A DNA stretch of 45,158 nucleotides, taken from assembly GCA_027488135.1 (NCBI GenBank), contig JAIYCH010000140.1:1-45158 (forward strand), written 5' to 3'. The notes under the pieces were generated by a model that saw nothing but the letters and a program-made list of their open reading frames with translations, did no database searches and had not been told where the DNA came from. Both the position numbers and the translations under genes were made by a program. Source of the DNA: Saprospiraceae bacterium. Lineage in GTDB: Bacteria; Bacteroidota; Bacteroidia; Chitinophagales; Saprospiraceae. Below, piece after piece: positions 25,973-36,000 of this stretch (position 1 is the stretch's first letter; each line of letters opens with the position of its first letter).

Positions 25973-27514
25973 TTATAAATCAAGGTCTAAAACGGCCATA
26001 GCGGCATTATGTCCAGGTATGCCACTGACACCACCGCCCCGTTTTGCACCGGCACCGCAGATGAAAATTCTTGGATCATCGGTTTCAACACCCCAGCCTG
26101 GCTTTTCATTTTCCTCCCGGAACGGAAAAGATAAATCTTTGTGAAATATATTTCCCCGGGGTAAGCCAATCTCCGCTTCAATATCTAAAGGAGATTTTAC
26201 TTCAATGCATTTTTTACCATCTGATGTTTCGGCCAAAACAGATTCAATAGGATCTTTTAAATATTGATTCAAAGATAAAATTGCCGCATCTTTGGCCGCT
26301 TTCCTTTGCTGTTCATGGTTTCCATCAAATAAAAATGCAGGGGTATGTATGCCAAAAAGGGTCATAGTATGATATCCTTCCTGTTGTAGTGAAGGACTTA
26401 AAATGGTAGGATCAGTTAAGGTATGACAATAAATTTCGAGAGGCAGGGTAGTGGGTATATGCCCATTTACTGCTTCATGATAGGCCAGTTCCAATTGGGA
26501 AAAAGATTCGTTTATATGTAGCGTACCGGCGAAAGCATCCTTCGGATTAACCCCTGATTTAAATTCAGGAAGTCGTTTAACCAGCATGTTTATTTTCATT
26601 TGTGAGCCTTCGAGACTGGCTGGAGGGTCAATTCCTCTCAGCTTTGCCAATACCTGAGGGGCTGCATTGGAAAGCAAATAGGCACCATGGATCAGCTCCT
26701 CATTTTCCAAGGTTACAGAAACTTTGTCGGTATCACTTTCCACTTTTTTTACCCGAGCATGGCAACGTATTTCGACACCAGTGTCCAAAGCTACCCTATG
26801 AAGTTCACTGACCAGAGCGCCCATACCGCCCTCAGGAACCTTCCATTCACCGGTACCATTTCCAATCAGATGATAAAGAAAACAAATATTTGCCTGCATA
26901 GAAAAGGCAGAAACGAAGGTACCAATCAGGGCATCTGTGAGAATGACTCCCTTTATAATGTCATTTTTAAATCGCTCCGAAATTACTTTTCCGATAGGTT
27001 CTTCCATTAGGTACTGCCAAGTAGAGTCAAGATTAATATGCTTTTTTAATTCCTGCCTCGTTGGAAGAGGTTCAAGAAAAGTAGGGGCTATTTTCTGAGC
27101 AAAAAGGGCTATTTCATCATAAAATTTTTGCCACGCAGCCATATCTTCCTTACCATCGGAGAGGGATTCAAAGGAGGCAATGGTTTCTTCGTTCCAGTTT
27201 CTGGCAACCATCAAGCCGGTTTCATTGCCATTTTCAGAAAGAGGGGTATAGCTCATCACCTCCCTTTCAATGGTTTTGAACTTCAATCCCAGATCTTGAA
27301 CTAATTTGTCAGGTAAAAGGGAAACCAGATAAGAATATCTCGATAAACGCGCATCAAAATCGGGGAAAGCACGTACACTGGCAGTTGCCCCACCTACAGC
27401 CTCATTTGCTTCCAGCAATAAAACAGATTTTCCCGCTTTTGCCAGATATGTTGCGGCAACCAAACCATTGTGTCCACCACCTATAATTATAACATCATAC
27501 ATAGAATTGCTCAT
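25973..27514 (-). CDS. FAD-dependent oxidoreductase, phytoene-dehydrogenase-like (CrtI/PYROXD2 type)
   Basis: 513 residues. The dinucleotide-binding motif is IIGGGHNGLVAATYLAKAG near residue 9, with the second-strand acid in LLLEANEAVGGATAS. The C-terminal FAD-binding signature is IFICGAGAKRGGGVSGIPGHNAA, which with the H-N-G-L spelling is typical of PYROXD2-like members rather than true carotenoid desaturases. No carotenoid synthesis genes are nearby, so the substrate is unknown. A second ATG (27502, MYDVIII) is a possible start. It converges with the helicase gene, with only 39 bases between the stops and no obvious terminator. Confidence 0.88.
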   Translation of the reverse strand: MSNSMYDVIIIGGGHNGLVAATYLAKAGKSVLLLEANEAVGGATASVRAFPDFDARLSRYSYLVSLLPDKLVQDLGLKFKTIEREVMSYTPLSENGNETGLMVARNWNEETIASFESLSDGKEDMAAWQKFYDEIALFAQKIAPTFLEPLPTRQELKKHINLDSTWQYLMEEPIGKVISERFKNDIIKGVILTDALIGTFVSAFSMQANICFLYHLIGNGTGEWKVPEGGMGALVSELHRVALDTGVEIRCHARVKKVESDTDKVSVTLENEELIHGAYLLSNAAPQVLAKLRGIDPPASLEGSQMKINMLVKRLPEFKSGVNPKDAFAGTLHINESFSQLELAYHEAVNGHIPTTLPLEIYCHTLTDPTILSPSLQQEGYHTMTLFGIHTPAFLFDGNHEQQRKAAKDAAILSLNQYLKDPIESVLAETSDGKKCIEVKSPLDIEAEIGLPRGNIFHKDLSFPFREENEKPGWGVETDDPRIFICGAGAKRGGGVSGIPGHNAAMAVLDLDL

Positions 27515-27755
27515 TCCCCTTTTTAGAGGTTGAAGATAAGCATACTTTTAGGTAAAAATATCTAGTGTCGCCATGATTAAATTCATGAATCTATATTAAG
27601 TATTTTTCTGATAGTGTTAATCACTGGTTGGTTTATCGATTCGAAGCCGAAAAACAGCGGTAATCGGTTCTGGGCGAATTTTTGGGAACAAGAAAATATT
27701 TTATTTGAAGAGCGAACACCAGCCAAGTCTGATATGCATTGTTGTGGTCAGAAGG
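27515..27755. other. Intergenic, no recognisable content
   Basis: 241 bases between the flavoprotein start and the toxin stop. One open frame on the plus strand (27614-27796) has no similarity I recognise and runs into the toxin gene on the other strand, so I do not call it. The first 90 bases must hold the flavoprotein promoter. Confidence 0.4.
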
Positions 27756-28046
27756 CTATTTCGGCCTCTTCTTCGGATTCTGCCGTGAATCGATGAGCGT
27801 CAGAATAATAATGCAGTTTTTCTTCACCCGATAGAATACTCTCGTTTGATTTGTCAGTTGGAATCCCCTTAGGTTTTTCTCCTTTATTTCAAGGGTGCCC
27901 ATTTCTGGAAACTCAATCAGTATCCGGGTGAAATCTTGAGTCTTTTCAAGGAAGATTTGCCTGGCTTTTGCCCCGAATTCCCTTTCAATGTATTCAAGAA
28001 CCTCGCCTATTCTCTGTTGGGCTTTCTCCGTCCAAACGAGTTTCAT
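27756..28046 (-). CDS. ParE/RelE-family toxin
   Basis: 96 residues from MKLVWTEKAQQRIGEVLEYI; the ATG overlaps the antitoxin stop by the usual ATGA, which favours this start over an upstream ATG at 28061. The ParE/RelE superfamily pattern is clear: W-T-x-x-A-x-x-x-L/I at the start, then FPEMGTLEIKEKNLRGFQL in mid-protein and YRVKKNCIIILTLIDSRQNP at the end. ParE members poison gyrase and RelE members cut mRNA; the sequence alone does not decide, although the lack of an obvious RelE catalytic set leans to ParE. Encoded downstream of its antitoxin in a two-gene operon. Confidence 0.85.
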   Translation of the reverse strand: MKLVWTEKAQQRIGEVLEYIEREFGAKARQIFLEKTQDFTRILIEFPEMGTLEIKEKNLRGFQLTNQTRVFYRVKKNCIIILTLIDSRQNPKKRPK

Positions 28047-28276
28047 TTCAGTTTCCGCCAAACATCTTCGTCATCAATCAAGTTGGAGTCATTCTCTGAA
28101 TCCTCGTAAGCTTGTAGAACTTCCTGCTGTTGTTCGGTTGTTAGCGTTTTCCAAAGCTGTCCCTCATTCGATTTTTCCCTGACTTCAAGGAAATCATGGA
28201 TTACCCTCAGAAGGCGTTCATCATCAATCCGGTCGACTATTTTATGCAGGTTTGTCTTTATTTCTGTCGTGCTCAT
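28043..28276 (-). CDS. Antitoxin partner of the ParE/RelE toxin
   Basis: 77 residues, acidic in its C-terminal half (EDSENDSNLIDDEDVWRKLK), beginning MSTTEIKTNLHKIVDRIDDE. The N-terminal helical segment and acidic, probably disordered tail are usual for the small antitoxins that precede ParE/RelE in Bacteroidota, with the tail wrapping the toxin. No ribbon-helix-helix motif stands out. It overlaps the toxin gene by four bases. Upstream direct and inverted repeats at 28338-28387 may be the autoregulatory operator. Confidence 0.8.
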   Translation of the reverse strand: MSTTEIKTNLHKIVDRIDDERLLRVIHDFLEVREKSNEGQLWKTLTTEQQQEVLQAYEDSENDSNLIDDEDVWRKLK

Positions 28277-28588
28277 TGTTTGAATTTAATTCATTTGGAG
28301 CCCAGTTTTAACAGCCTACTGTCCACGATAACCCGCTTTACGCAACTTAACACACTCCTTATTTACGCAATATATCCTATTATTGCGAGAATTCCAAACA
28401 AGTCAATCCTTTAGTTGTGTCATCTTGGGAATTTCAATATGGCGCTGGACAGCCGTTATTAGCTTTTATTGAATGCCGGAGATTTTTTTATCAGATTAAA
28501 CATCATTTCCAATATTATTAAAAATTAGGTTTTTTCAAAAATATGGCTTATTTTAAAGGTACTATTATTGAATACCTAAGCTTAACCT
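28277..28588. other. 312-base gap with candidate operator for the toxin-antitoxin operon
   Basis: TTACGCAA occurs twice in direct orientation (28338-28345, 28363-28370), 25 bases apart. The second copy overlaps an inverted repeat CGCAATA (28366-28372) / TATTGCG (28381-28387). Spacing of about two helical turns on the upstream side of the antitoxin suggests binding sites for an autorepressor, although they lie 60-110 bases from the start codon. The last 40 bases contain the motif shared with the DUF1549 gene. I found no gene remnant in the rest. Confidence 0.35.
28548..28570 (+). promoter_or_regulatory. Second copy of TTATTTTAAAGGTA + ATTATTG motif
   Basis: TTATTTTAAAGGTA at 28548-28561 and ATTATTG at 28564-28570 precede ATG 28589. 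The same arrangement lies before the DUF1549 cytochrome gene, suggesting joint control of the two. Confidence 0.35.
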
Positions 28589-29968
28589 ATGAGTACAAAG
28601 AAAAACGATATTTCAAGAAGAGAGTTTATACTGAAAGCTGCATCTGCTGCAGTGGTTGCTCCGTTATTGATCAGTCAGGCAAAAAATGTTTCTACTGCAG
28701 CCAATAAACTAAGGCATGTTTGTATTGGTGTCGGTGGCATGGGATGGCACGATTTAAATAAATTTAAAACGCATCAGGAAGTGGACATTGTTGCCATTTG
28801 TGATGTGGATGAGAAAAATTTGAAAAGAGCTGCAGAGGCATTGCCAAATGCAAAAACGTATGCCGACTGGCGAGAATTATTTAAAAATGAAGCAAATAAT
28901 TTTGATTCGGTCAATGTGAGTGTACCCGATCATAATCATTTTGCCATTTGCTTTCAGGCAATTAAAATGGGAAAACATGTCTATTGCCAAAAGCCGATGT
29001 GTCATGATGTCGCTGAAATAAGGGTACTGACGGAAGCTGCTAAAAAAGCAGGTATTGTGAGCCAATTAGGTACACAGCATGCTTCCGGATTAGGGGACAG
29101 AACAGCGGTGCAATGGATAAAAGAAGGGCATATTGGTAAAATTAAGAACGTTTACCTATGTAGCAACAGACCCGGTGCTACTGAAGCCTATCGATATAAG
29201 GGTCCTAGACCTGCCACTGGCGAGAATCCACCAGCTACGCTCAATTGGGATCTATGGGTGGGAACGGCACCAATGAGACCTTATTCGCCTGCCATTTATC
29301 ATCCATCGAAATGGAGAGCCTGGCAAGATTTTGGTACAGGTTGGTCAGGAGACATCGGTTGCCATATCTTCGATGCTGTTTGGAAGGGTTTAGGCTTAAC
29401 TGCCCCAAATACCATTCAAGCTCGTGTGCAGGAATCCTGGCAACAATCGCCAGAGCGTATGGCTGATACCTGGCCTCAGTCCAATCATATCACCTGGATT
29501 TTCCCGGGAAATGAAATGACTGCTTCTGATACCTTACAGGTAGAATGGTTTGATGGTGAATTTTATCCGCCAGAAGAGGTAAGAGCGCTATTTTCATTAA
29601 CTAATTATCCCGATGAATCGGCTATGCTCATTGGAACGGAGGGCGCATTATTGATTCCTCATACTAAAATGCCTGTGTTATTGCCACAAAGTAAATTTGC
29701 CGGAGTGAAAGAACCTGCCCTTGAAAACAGGGATCATTATCATCATTTTGCCGATGCCTGTTTAGGTAAAACAAAAACGGAAAGTCATTTTGAACAATCA
29801 GGACCCATGGCGGAAGCTATTATTTTGGGTACAGTGGCTTTAAACGAACCAGGAAAATTGCTTGAATGGAATCATAAAAAAATGAAATTTTCTAATCTGA
29901 AAGAAGCAAATAAACACCTCAGCAGAAAATATAGAGAAGGGTGGGAAGTAAAAGGATTTAATGCATGA
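28589..29968 (+). CDS. Exported (Tat) Gfo/Idh/MocA oxidoreductase
   Basis: 459 residues. A twin-arginine signal, ISRREFILKAA with arginines 10-11 and a hydrophobic core to about residue 30, precedes a Rossmann domain (CIGVGGMGWHDLNKF). The usual EKP reads QKP in HVYCQKPMCHD, as is common in the secreted Bacteroidota subfamily; the catalytic Lys is kept. Later segments (WDLWVGTAPMRPYSPAIYHP, GWSGDIGCHIFDAVW) match the C-terminal domain of that subfamily. Tat export implies that it is folded with bound NAD(P) before crossing, so it probably acts as a glycoside- or sugar-modifying enzyme with tightly held cofactor. It ends facing the SusCD operon, separated by a terminator hairpin. Confidence 0.88.
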   Translation: MSTKKNDISRREFILKAASAAVVAPLLISQAKNVSTAANKLRHVCIGVGGMGWHDLNKFKTHQEVDIVAICDVDEKNLKRAAEALPNAKTYADWRELFKNEANNFDSVNVSVPDHNHFAICFQAIKMGKHVYCQKPMCHDVAEIRVLTEAAKKAGIVSQLGTQHASGLGDRTAVQWIKEGHIGKIKNVYLCSNRPGATEAYRYKGPRPATGENPPATLNWDLWVGTAPMRPYSPAIYHPSKWRAWQDFGTGWSGDIGCHIFDAVWKGLGLTAPNTIQARVQESWQQSPERMADTWPQSNHITWIFPGNEMTASDTLQVEWFDGEFYPPEEVRALFSLTNYPDESAMLIGTEGALLIPHTKMPVLLPQSKFAGVKEPALENRDHYHHFADACLGKTKTESHFEQSGPMAEAIILGTVALNEPGKLLEWNHKKMKFSNLKEANKHLSRKYREGWEVKGFNA

Positions 29969-29982
29969 GTCTTATAAAAAAG

Positions 29983-30017
29983 AGAAGGGCTGTTCAAAAG
30001 TATTGGACAGCCCTTCT
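29983..30017 (-). terminator. Intrinsic terminator between convergent genes
   Basis: GAAGGGCTGTTC (29984-29995) pairs with GGACAGCCCTTC (30005-30016) through one G-T pair, with a nine-base loop. On the minus strand the stem is followed by CTCTTTTTTAT, giving a good T run for the SusC-SusD-hydrolase operon. On the plus strand only CTTCAATT follows, so it is weaker for the Gfo/Idh gene but may still work in both directions. Confidence 0.85.
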
Positions 30018-30037
30018 TCAATTACAGAGAATCTCCT

Positions 30038-31381
30038 TTATAAAACCTTTTCGGTATCGGTGGTGAAAACTCTGGTACTCACGGTATAAGAACCACCGTT
30101 GGAATCTTTATATTTAAGATCGACATAAAAAGCCTGAAATCCTTTTTTAACAAAAGGCACGGTAAATTTTGCTGTATTCCCCTCTAACTTTATCCTGCGG
30201 GTAAGCCATAAATTATTTCTAAAATCACGATCTGCTGAGGTAGTACCCCAAATCGCAGCATCTTGTAAATTTTCAGCTTTAGCATTCACGGTAATTTCAA
30301 AACCATTATTTCCTTTAACGACGTTCCAGGTAGGAACGGGATATTCCATTTTTTTAAGGGTTAACCCGAAGAATGCACTCAAAGCTTCAAACGCCTGCTT
30401 GCCTCCACCGAGGTCATGACCGGCATTTGGCACATAATGGATCATATTTGAACCTGGAATATCATCAAAATAATGTTTAATGGCATCTGCTGTCCAGTAT
30501 TCATCATTGGTTCCAATAAAAATCATTTTTGGAACGGTAAATTTTTCACGATACGAATAGGGGTCAATCATGGTGGTAATAGCTTTCCCTTCAGGTGTAT
30601 TGGTGTTTTGAGGTATTCCCAATTTCACATAATCCTCTATTTGAATACTGTATTCACCGTACGTTTCCAATTGGTAACTCAATGATTTTGGCATATTTAA
30701 CATATCAATAACGATGGGCGCAATAGCAACAACCCGTTTATCATCGATCGCATTGGACAACCAGGTTGTCCAGCCTCTTTTGGAAGCCCCTGAAATGACA
30801 AAATTATTGACTTTAAGATTAAATTGCTTAGAGGAAAATTCCTGAACGGCATCCATACCTCTGACGGCCGATTTAACCATTGGAAATAATAAAGGCCAGG
30901 TGTAGTCCTTATCTTGTTTGAATTGGTGTAAAGTATGAGAAATAAGCTCATCTTCTGTTTTACCCCCATAAAGAGGCTGATTGGGGACCTGCTTTATTAA
31001 AGCGACAATGGCTTTGTTTTTAGAGGCAACAGCTGCTAAGGTAGGCCACATTTTGTCGTCAGTGCTCCAATTTGGTTGCTCATCTTTATTACTGCCTCCA
31101 GTAATGAAAAGCAAAGCACCGTCATAAGATACGGTAGCGGGTACAACCACCGTTAATTGATGCCTCCAGGTGATATCTCTCCACTTTTGAGAAGTCATTA
31201 AAAGATGGTAAGCCTTTGAGGTACCTATTGAAACGGAATCTTTTAGTTCCCATTTAAAATGGTTATCCCCATTAGAAATATACTTTTTTAAAGCATTTTC
31301 AGGGGTTACATCAGATTGTGAAAATCCAAAAAAAGGAATCATCAAACATAAAATTCCTTTTAAAAGCCGATTAAAATTCAT
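30038..31381 (-). CDS. PhoPQ-activated pathogenicity-related family hydrolase
   Basis: 447 residues with a signal peptide ending near FGFSQ (residue 22). The family features are visible: WELKDS near the start, WRDITWRHQLTVVVP, ALLFITGGSN, the alpha/beta hydrolase nucleophile elbow in FVISGASKRGWTTWL (Ser in SGASKRG), IFIGTNDEYWTADA for the acid and HYVPNAGHDLGG for the His. Despite the name (from Salmonella PqaA), members in environmental Bacteroidota are secreted alpha/beta hydrolases of unknown substrate. It is the last gene of the SusC-SusD operon, 30 bases after susD, so it probably acts on the ligand taken up by that pair. Confidence 0.88.
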   Translation of the reverse strand: MNFNRLLKGILCLMIPFFGFSQSDVTPENALKKYISNGDNHFKWELKDSVSIGTSKAYHLLMTSQKWRDITWRHQLTVVVPATVSYDGALLFITGGSNKDEQPNWSTDDKMWPTLAAVASKNKAIVALIKQVPNQPLYGGKTEDELISHTLHQFKQDKDYTWPLLFPMVKSAVRGMDAVQEFSSKQFNLKVNNFVISGASKRGWTTWLSNAIDDKRVVAIAPIVIDMLNMPKSLSYQLETYGEYSIQIEDYVKLGIPQNTNTPEGKAITTMIDPYSYREKFTVPKMIFIGTNDEYWTADAIKHYFDDIPGSNMIHYVPNAGHDLGGGKQAFEALSAFFGLTLKKMEYPVPTWNVVKGNNGFEITVNAKAENLQDAAIWGTTSADRDFRNNLWLTRRIKLEGNTAKFTVPFVKKGFQAFYVDLKYKDSNGGSYTVSTRVFTTDTEKVL

Positions 31382-31411
31382 AGTTTATAGTTTGTTGTTT
31401 TTAATTTAAAA

Positions 31412-33037
31412 TTACCAGGGTTTTCCTGTTCCTTGTAAAACCCAGGGTTTTGACCAGGCACTATTTTTACCATCTGCTTCTGTGTAAATGGTACTTTCCA
31501 GTTTAGACATGGCAGCCTCTGTATTTACTTTGTTCAAATTGCGTTCATCAAGCATATAATAAAAACGAACTGGCAATACTTTTCTGATAGCTGCGGGGCC
31601 AACAGTTAAGGCAGGAAGCCCTGTTCTTCTGTAATCGAGCCAGGCTTCTGTAGCTGAAGTCCAGCTGGAAATCCATTTTTGCTCAATAATCTGGCTTAAA
31701 GTTCCTTCATAAGCGACGCCTTTATTTGTAATGTAAGTGGCATATCCTGCTGCTGTTCCCCACGTATCAAAAGAGGCTTTTACACCTGCTAAATAATGAG
31801 TTTTTGCATCTCCTGCCACAGACCATCCATTTAAAGCTGCTTCGGCAAGAATAAAACGAACTTCAGCCGTTGTTACTAGCCTTGATCTTAATAAGGGACC
31901 TTTTGCCTGTTTGTAAATATCATTCAACCAGGAAACGTGTGGATTATTGGCACCTTGTTCCGCCGTTGGACTCAAATTATAGGAAGCACCACCAATAATA
32001 GCTGTTGGCAGACCTACGTAATCCTGATTGGTATTAACATCTCTTCCAACCACTTTATCGGGCGATAAAAGACGTTTGCCGCTTTCAATTCTGTCGGTTC
32101 CCTTCGGTAAATTGGCATCAACGACCAATGGAATTTGTACTTTATTCGCCCAAACTGCAATACGGGGATCCTTTAATTCCAGTAATTTATTAACAAAGGT
32201 TGCCGCCATTTTTATTCTTCTATAATTGGATGCACTCGCATCATAAACAGCATTTGCAGGCCAGGAATCGTCATTGCTATTTCCAGCAAAGCCCATGGTA
32301 GCATCGTCTCCAACAGCAAGAATTACAGGAAACTGTGTTGGGTTTGCCATTATTTTCTCTATTCCCGCTTTCGCCACATCTGGTTTTTTAGCAGAAATAC
32401 GCATAAAATAACGCAGAGCAAGTGAATTGGCTAATTTCCTCCATTTCACTGGATTACCCTGATAGTAAACGTCGGAAACTCCGGGAGTGCTCGTATATTC
32501 AACAGCCGATTTAGATAAAAGCGTATTGGCCTTATCAAGATCGGCTAAAACACCATTATAAATAGCTTCCTGGGAATCGAATGCAGGAAATGTATTGGCT
32601 GCTCCACCTTCTGCCCCTTTTAGGGCAGCTGAATAGGGTGCGTCACCCCATAAATCTGCAATTAATCCAAATATCATAGACTTCATCACCAATGAAATAC
32701 CTTGGTGTAGTTCCCATTTTAAATCGAGTGCGCGATTGTAAACGTACTGGTTATTCCGTAAAATATCATAATAAGAAGTCCAGCTTTGACTGCCGCCCCA
32801 CTCATAAGAATTATGTGCACCTGACCATCCGTCTTTTTGCGTATGTTGCATGACGCCCGCCATGTCCTGATAACCTAAGTTTGCATTTAGTTTACCTGTT
32901 TCGGTTAAAACGGTAGATAAAACTAAATTTGGATTAGCCGTTTCCGGATTAATTCCATTGGGGTTCTGATTCAATTCCGTTAAATCCTGACAAGAAAAAA
33001 TCGTTATCAAGAGGAACAAAACCAAACTGTTTTTCAT
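31412..33037 (-). CDS. SusD/RagB-like outer-membrane nutrient-binding lipoprotein (SusD-like_2)
   Basis: 541 residues from MKNSLVLFLLITIFSC; lipobox cysteine at 16, and an ATG at 33055 would put six residues before an otherwise complete signal. The opening CQDLTELNQNPNGINPE, the AGVMQHTQKDG region, the tetratricopeptide-like helices and the C-terminal W-x-S-x-TEAWLDYRRTGLP segment are those of the SusD-like_2 family (SusD/RagB). It sits on the cell surface and caps the SusC-like channel. It lies 42 bases downstream of the SusC-type gene, or 24 if the longer start is used. Ligand cannot be predicted; the SusD-like_2 group is less tied to glycans than classical SusD and may bind peptides or small metabolites. 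Confidence 0.93.
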   Translation of the reverse strand: MKNSLVLFLLITIFSCQDLTELNQNPNGINPETANPNLVLSTVLTETGKLNANLGYQDMAGVMQHTQKDGWSGAHNSYEWGGSQSWTSYYDILRNNQYVYNRALDLKWELHQGISLVMKSMIFGLIADLWGDAPYSAALKGAEGGAANTFPAFDSQEAIYNGVLADLDKANTLLSKSAVEYTSTPGVSDVYYQGNPVKWRKLANSLALRYFMRISAKKPDVAKAGIEKIMANPTQFPVILAVGDDATMGFAGNSNDDSWPANAVYDASASNYRRIKMAATFVNKLLELKDPRIAVWANKVQIPLVVDANLPKGTDRIESGKRLLSPDKVVGRDVNTNQDYVGLPTAIIGGASYNLSPTAEQGANNPHVSWLNDIYKQAKGPLLRSRLVTTAEVRFILAEAALNGWSVAGDAKTHYLAGVKASFDTWGTAAGYATYITNKGVAYEGTLSQIIEQKWISSWTSATEAWLDYRRTGLPALTVGPAAIRKVLPVRFYYMLDERNLNKVNTEAAMSKLESTIYTEADGKNSAWSKPWVLQGTGKPW

Positions 33038-33078
33038 ATATAATAGATTTTTCATAATCTTTTTATTTTTAAGGTTTC

Positions 33079-36000
33079 TTAAAATGTTACACTAAGTTTG
33101 AATCCAATAGGAATAACCCATGGGGTTACATTATACCTCTCAATGCCTTGTTTAAACTGAGAACCTCCCCCTTGTACGGCAGCTTCTTGTTGAAAGGCCA
33201 TTTCTGGATCAATATTTATCTTGGCTTTTGTCCAAAGTATAATATTTCTGCTGTTTATTGAGAAATTGGCACTTTGAACATGTAATTTCTTCAACAGGCT
33301 TTGAGGTAATTCAATTGAAATGGACACCTCGCGTAATTTTAAATAATCTGCGTCATATAAAAAGGCACGTGTAAACGACCACGCTGTACTTCCCGCAAAG
33401 GGTAGCGTAGTGGTACCAGGACCTCCCAGATTTTCAATATATCCGGTTGGATTTCCAGCTGCATCAAATCCTTTTGCCATGACACCCGGTATGAAAACAC
33501 CTCCATGTGGAAAAGTATAAGGACCATATTTAAATCCAAATGGGCCATATTCAGGCGTTGGACCACCAACAAGGGGAAAATAATTCCCGTTGATTTTAAT
33601 CAGCGTTTCTTGATTAGCAACTAAATAATTCTTTAACGCATCACCCGTTAAACCATTTGGATTAATGAGTTTGTCTAAAAATAATTGCGAGCGACCATTT
33701 TCCTCACCATATCGGTATGTTTGAGAAACAAATTGACCTCCATTTCTCCAATCGAAAGATAAATTTAAACTGATGCTTTTGTATGAAATAGAAGTTTGCA
33801 TACCCATAATAAAGTTTGGATTGAAGTTTCCAATTTTATTTTTGGTGTTTATGGCATCTATTGATTGCCATTTACCTGTTTTATCCAAAATAGGATAACC
33901 AAAATAAGGAGAAGTAGGATCTTTAACCGTCACAATTTGTGCGTCATAAATATCGCCAATTTCATCACCGACGTAAGTCCATGCCCCACCTTTTGCATCT
34001 TGCCATAAGGTATAATAAGGCAATCCATCTGATAATTCTACGATTCTTGTTCTATTGCGGGTCCAGTTAAGATTTATATCCCAGTTCCAGTCTTTTGATT
34101 TTATCGGCGTCATGCCCATGGTAAGTTCTACCCCTTTACTTACTAATAAGCCTGCATTAATATTTTTCAAAGAATAACCTGTTGAAGGTGGTAATTTAGT
34201 ACTTAAAATCTGATTGCGATTTTCTACCTCATAATAAGTTCCTGTGAATCTTAGTAAATTATTGAAAAGGCTGATATCACCCCCTACCTCATAAGAAGTA
34301 ACAATTTCAGGTTTTAAATCGGGAATCAACAAAGTACCAGGCGTAGATAATCTTGGTATTCCGTCCCAGGTTCCTGCATTGCCAAGGGTACCTAACAATT
34401 GATAGGGATTGGCATCATTACCAACCTGGGCTGCACCACCACGTATTTTAAATAAGCTGATTTGGCTTGGTAACTTCAGCATTTCATTTAATAAAACACT
34501 TAAGGACGCAGAAGGATAGAAATAAGAACGATTGGCAGCCGGTAGGGTACTTGACCAGTCGTTTCTTGCCGTGACATCTAAATAAATCATGTCCTTAAAG
34601 CCAATATTAGCCAAACCATAAACACTATAAATGGCACGCTGAAACCATGAACTTGAATAATCTAAGTTAGCGGGCGCAATATTCTGCACGTTAAATGATC
34701 CAGGGACAATTAAACCGGTGCCGCCTCTGGTTGCATTTGTAATATTAGACCCTCTTTGATACCTGGAATTTCCACCTGCTGAAACAGAAAAATTAAATTG
34801 ATTCAAATCCTTCTTATAAGTAGCGAGGATATCGGTATTGCTTTCAACGTTTGCCAAATTGATAATTCCATACGCTCCTCGAGGGTCATTGGTATAACTA
34901 TTGGCTATTTTTAATTCCCTTTGCTCTGTAAATCTATCCAGGGAATATCGGCCCATTAAACTCAAAGATGGTGTGATTTGGTAATTTAATTTTATATTTC
35001 CAAATATACGATCGCGGACAAAGCTGTTATTTACCTCATTAGCTAAAAAGTAAGGATTATTATAAACGCCGTTAAATGGTGTTCTTTGTTGTAAGCCCAT
35101 CTGCCCAGGCATCCAGTAATCTTTTAAATCTAATATATTTATATGTGGGGAAACGTTGTAAGCCCACTCCAATGGATTAGTGCCACGATTACTTGAGGGC
35201 CGGTTATTTGAAGATGACCTGCTAATATCAAGGTTATTACTTAAGGTTAATTTTCTGTTTATTTTCAACGATGTATTTAAATTCAAGGTATTCCTAAATA
35301 AATCTGAATTCGGAATGATACCTCGATTTTGCATATTTGAATAAGAAAGTCTGTAAGAATAGGTGTCAGAACTATTTGCCATTGAAATACCGTTGGTCGT
35401 CGTTATACCCGTTTGTACAAAATTTTTAACGTTATCCTTGTAAGAAACCAATGGAGTAGGCACTCTTTTTCCATTTGCATCCAGTGGACTATTCCATTGA
35501 ACCTCTGAATATCCTTTGTCTAACTCAGCACCGTAAGTTGCCCCAATTTCCTCTTGGATCAATTTACCAAAGGCATTTGATAATGGATTGTTGGTAATAG
35601 AAACAGGAATAGCTGAAAATTGACCAGGTCCAAATTTTGTCTGCCATTTCAAATACTTAAACGGTTGGTCAAAAACCGTATTTGAAATAATATTAATGGA
35701 CATTTTTCTCGATTTCGACCCAGATTTAGTGGTGATTAATACCACGCCATTTCCTGCCCTAGAGCCATAGAGTGCAGCTGCACTTGGTCCTTTTAAAACG
35801 GAAACATTTTCAATATCATCGGGATTTAATCCTGAAATTGAATTTCCAAAATCAACTCTGTTATCATTTCCTACCTGGCTAATATTATTTAGCGTATTCG
35901 CAATGGGTACGCCATCAATGACAAATAAAGGTTGATTGTCAGAGCTTAAGGATGTAGCCCCTCTAATAACCATACTGACCGAAGAACCAGTACTACCTGT

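Noticed and set aside
25973-27514. Carotenoid synthesis gene crtI
   Set aside because: The motif set is closer to PYROXD2-like flavoproteins and no crtB or other pathway gene lies nearby.
27614-27796. Plus-strand 60-codon frame before the ParE/RelE operon
   Set aside because: It overlaps the toxin 3' end, with no recognisable protein features or promoter.
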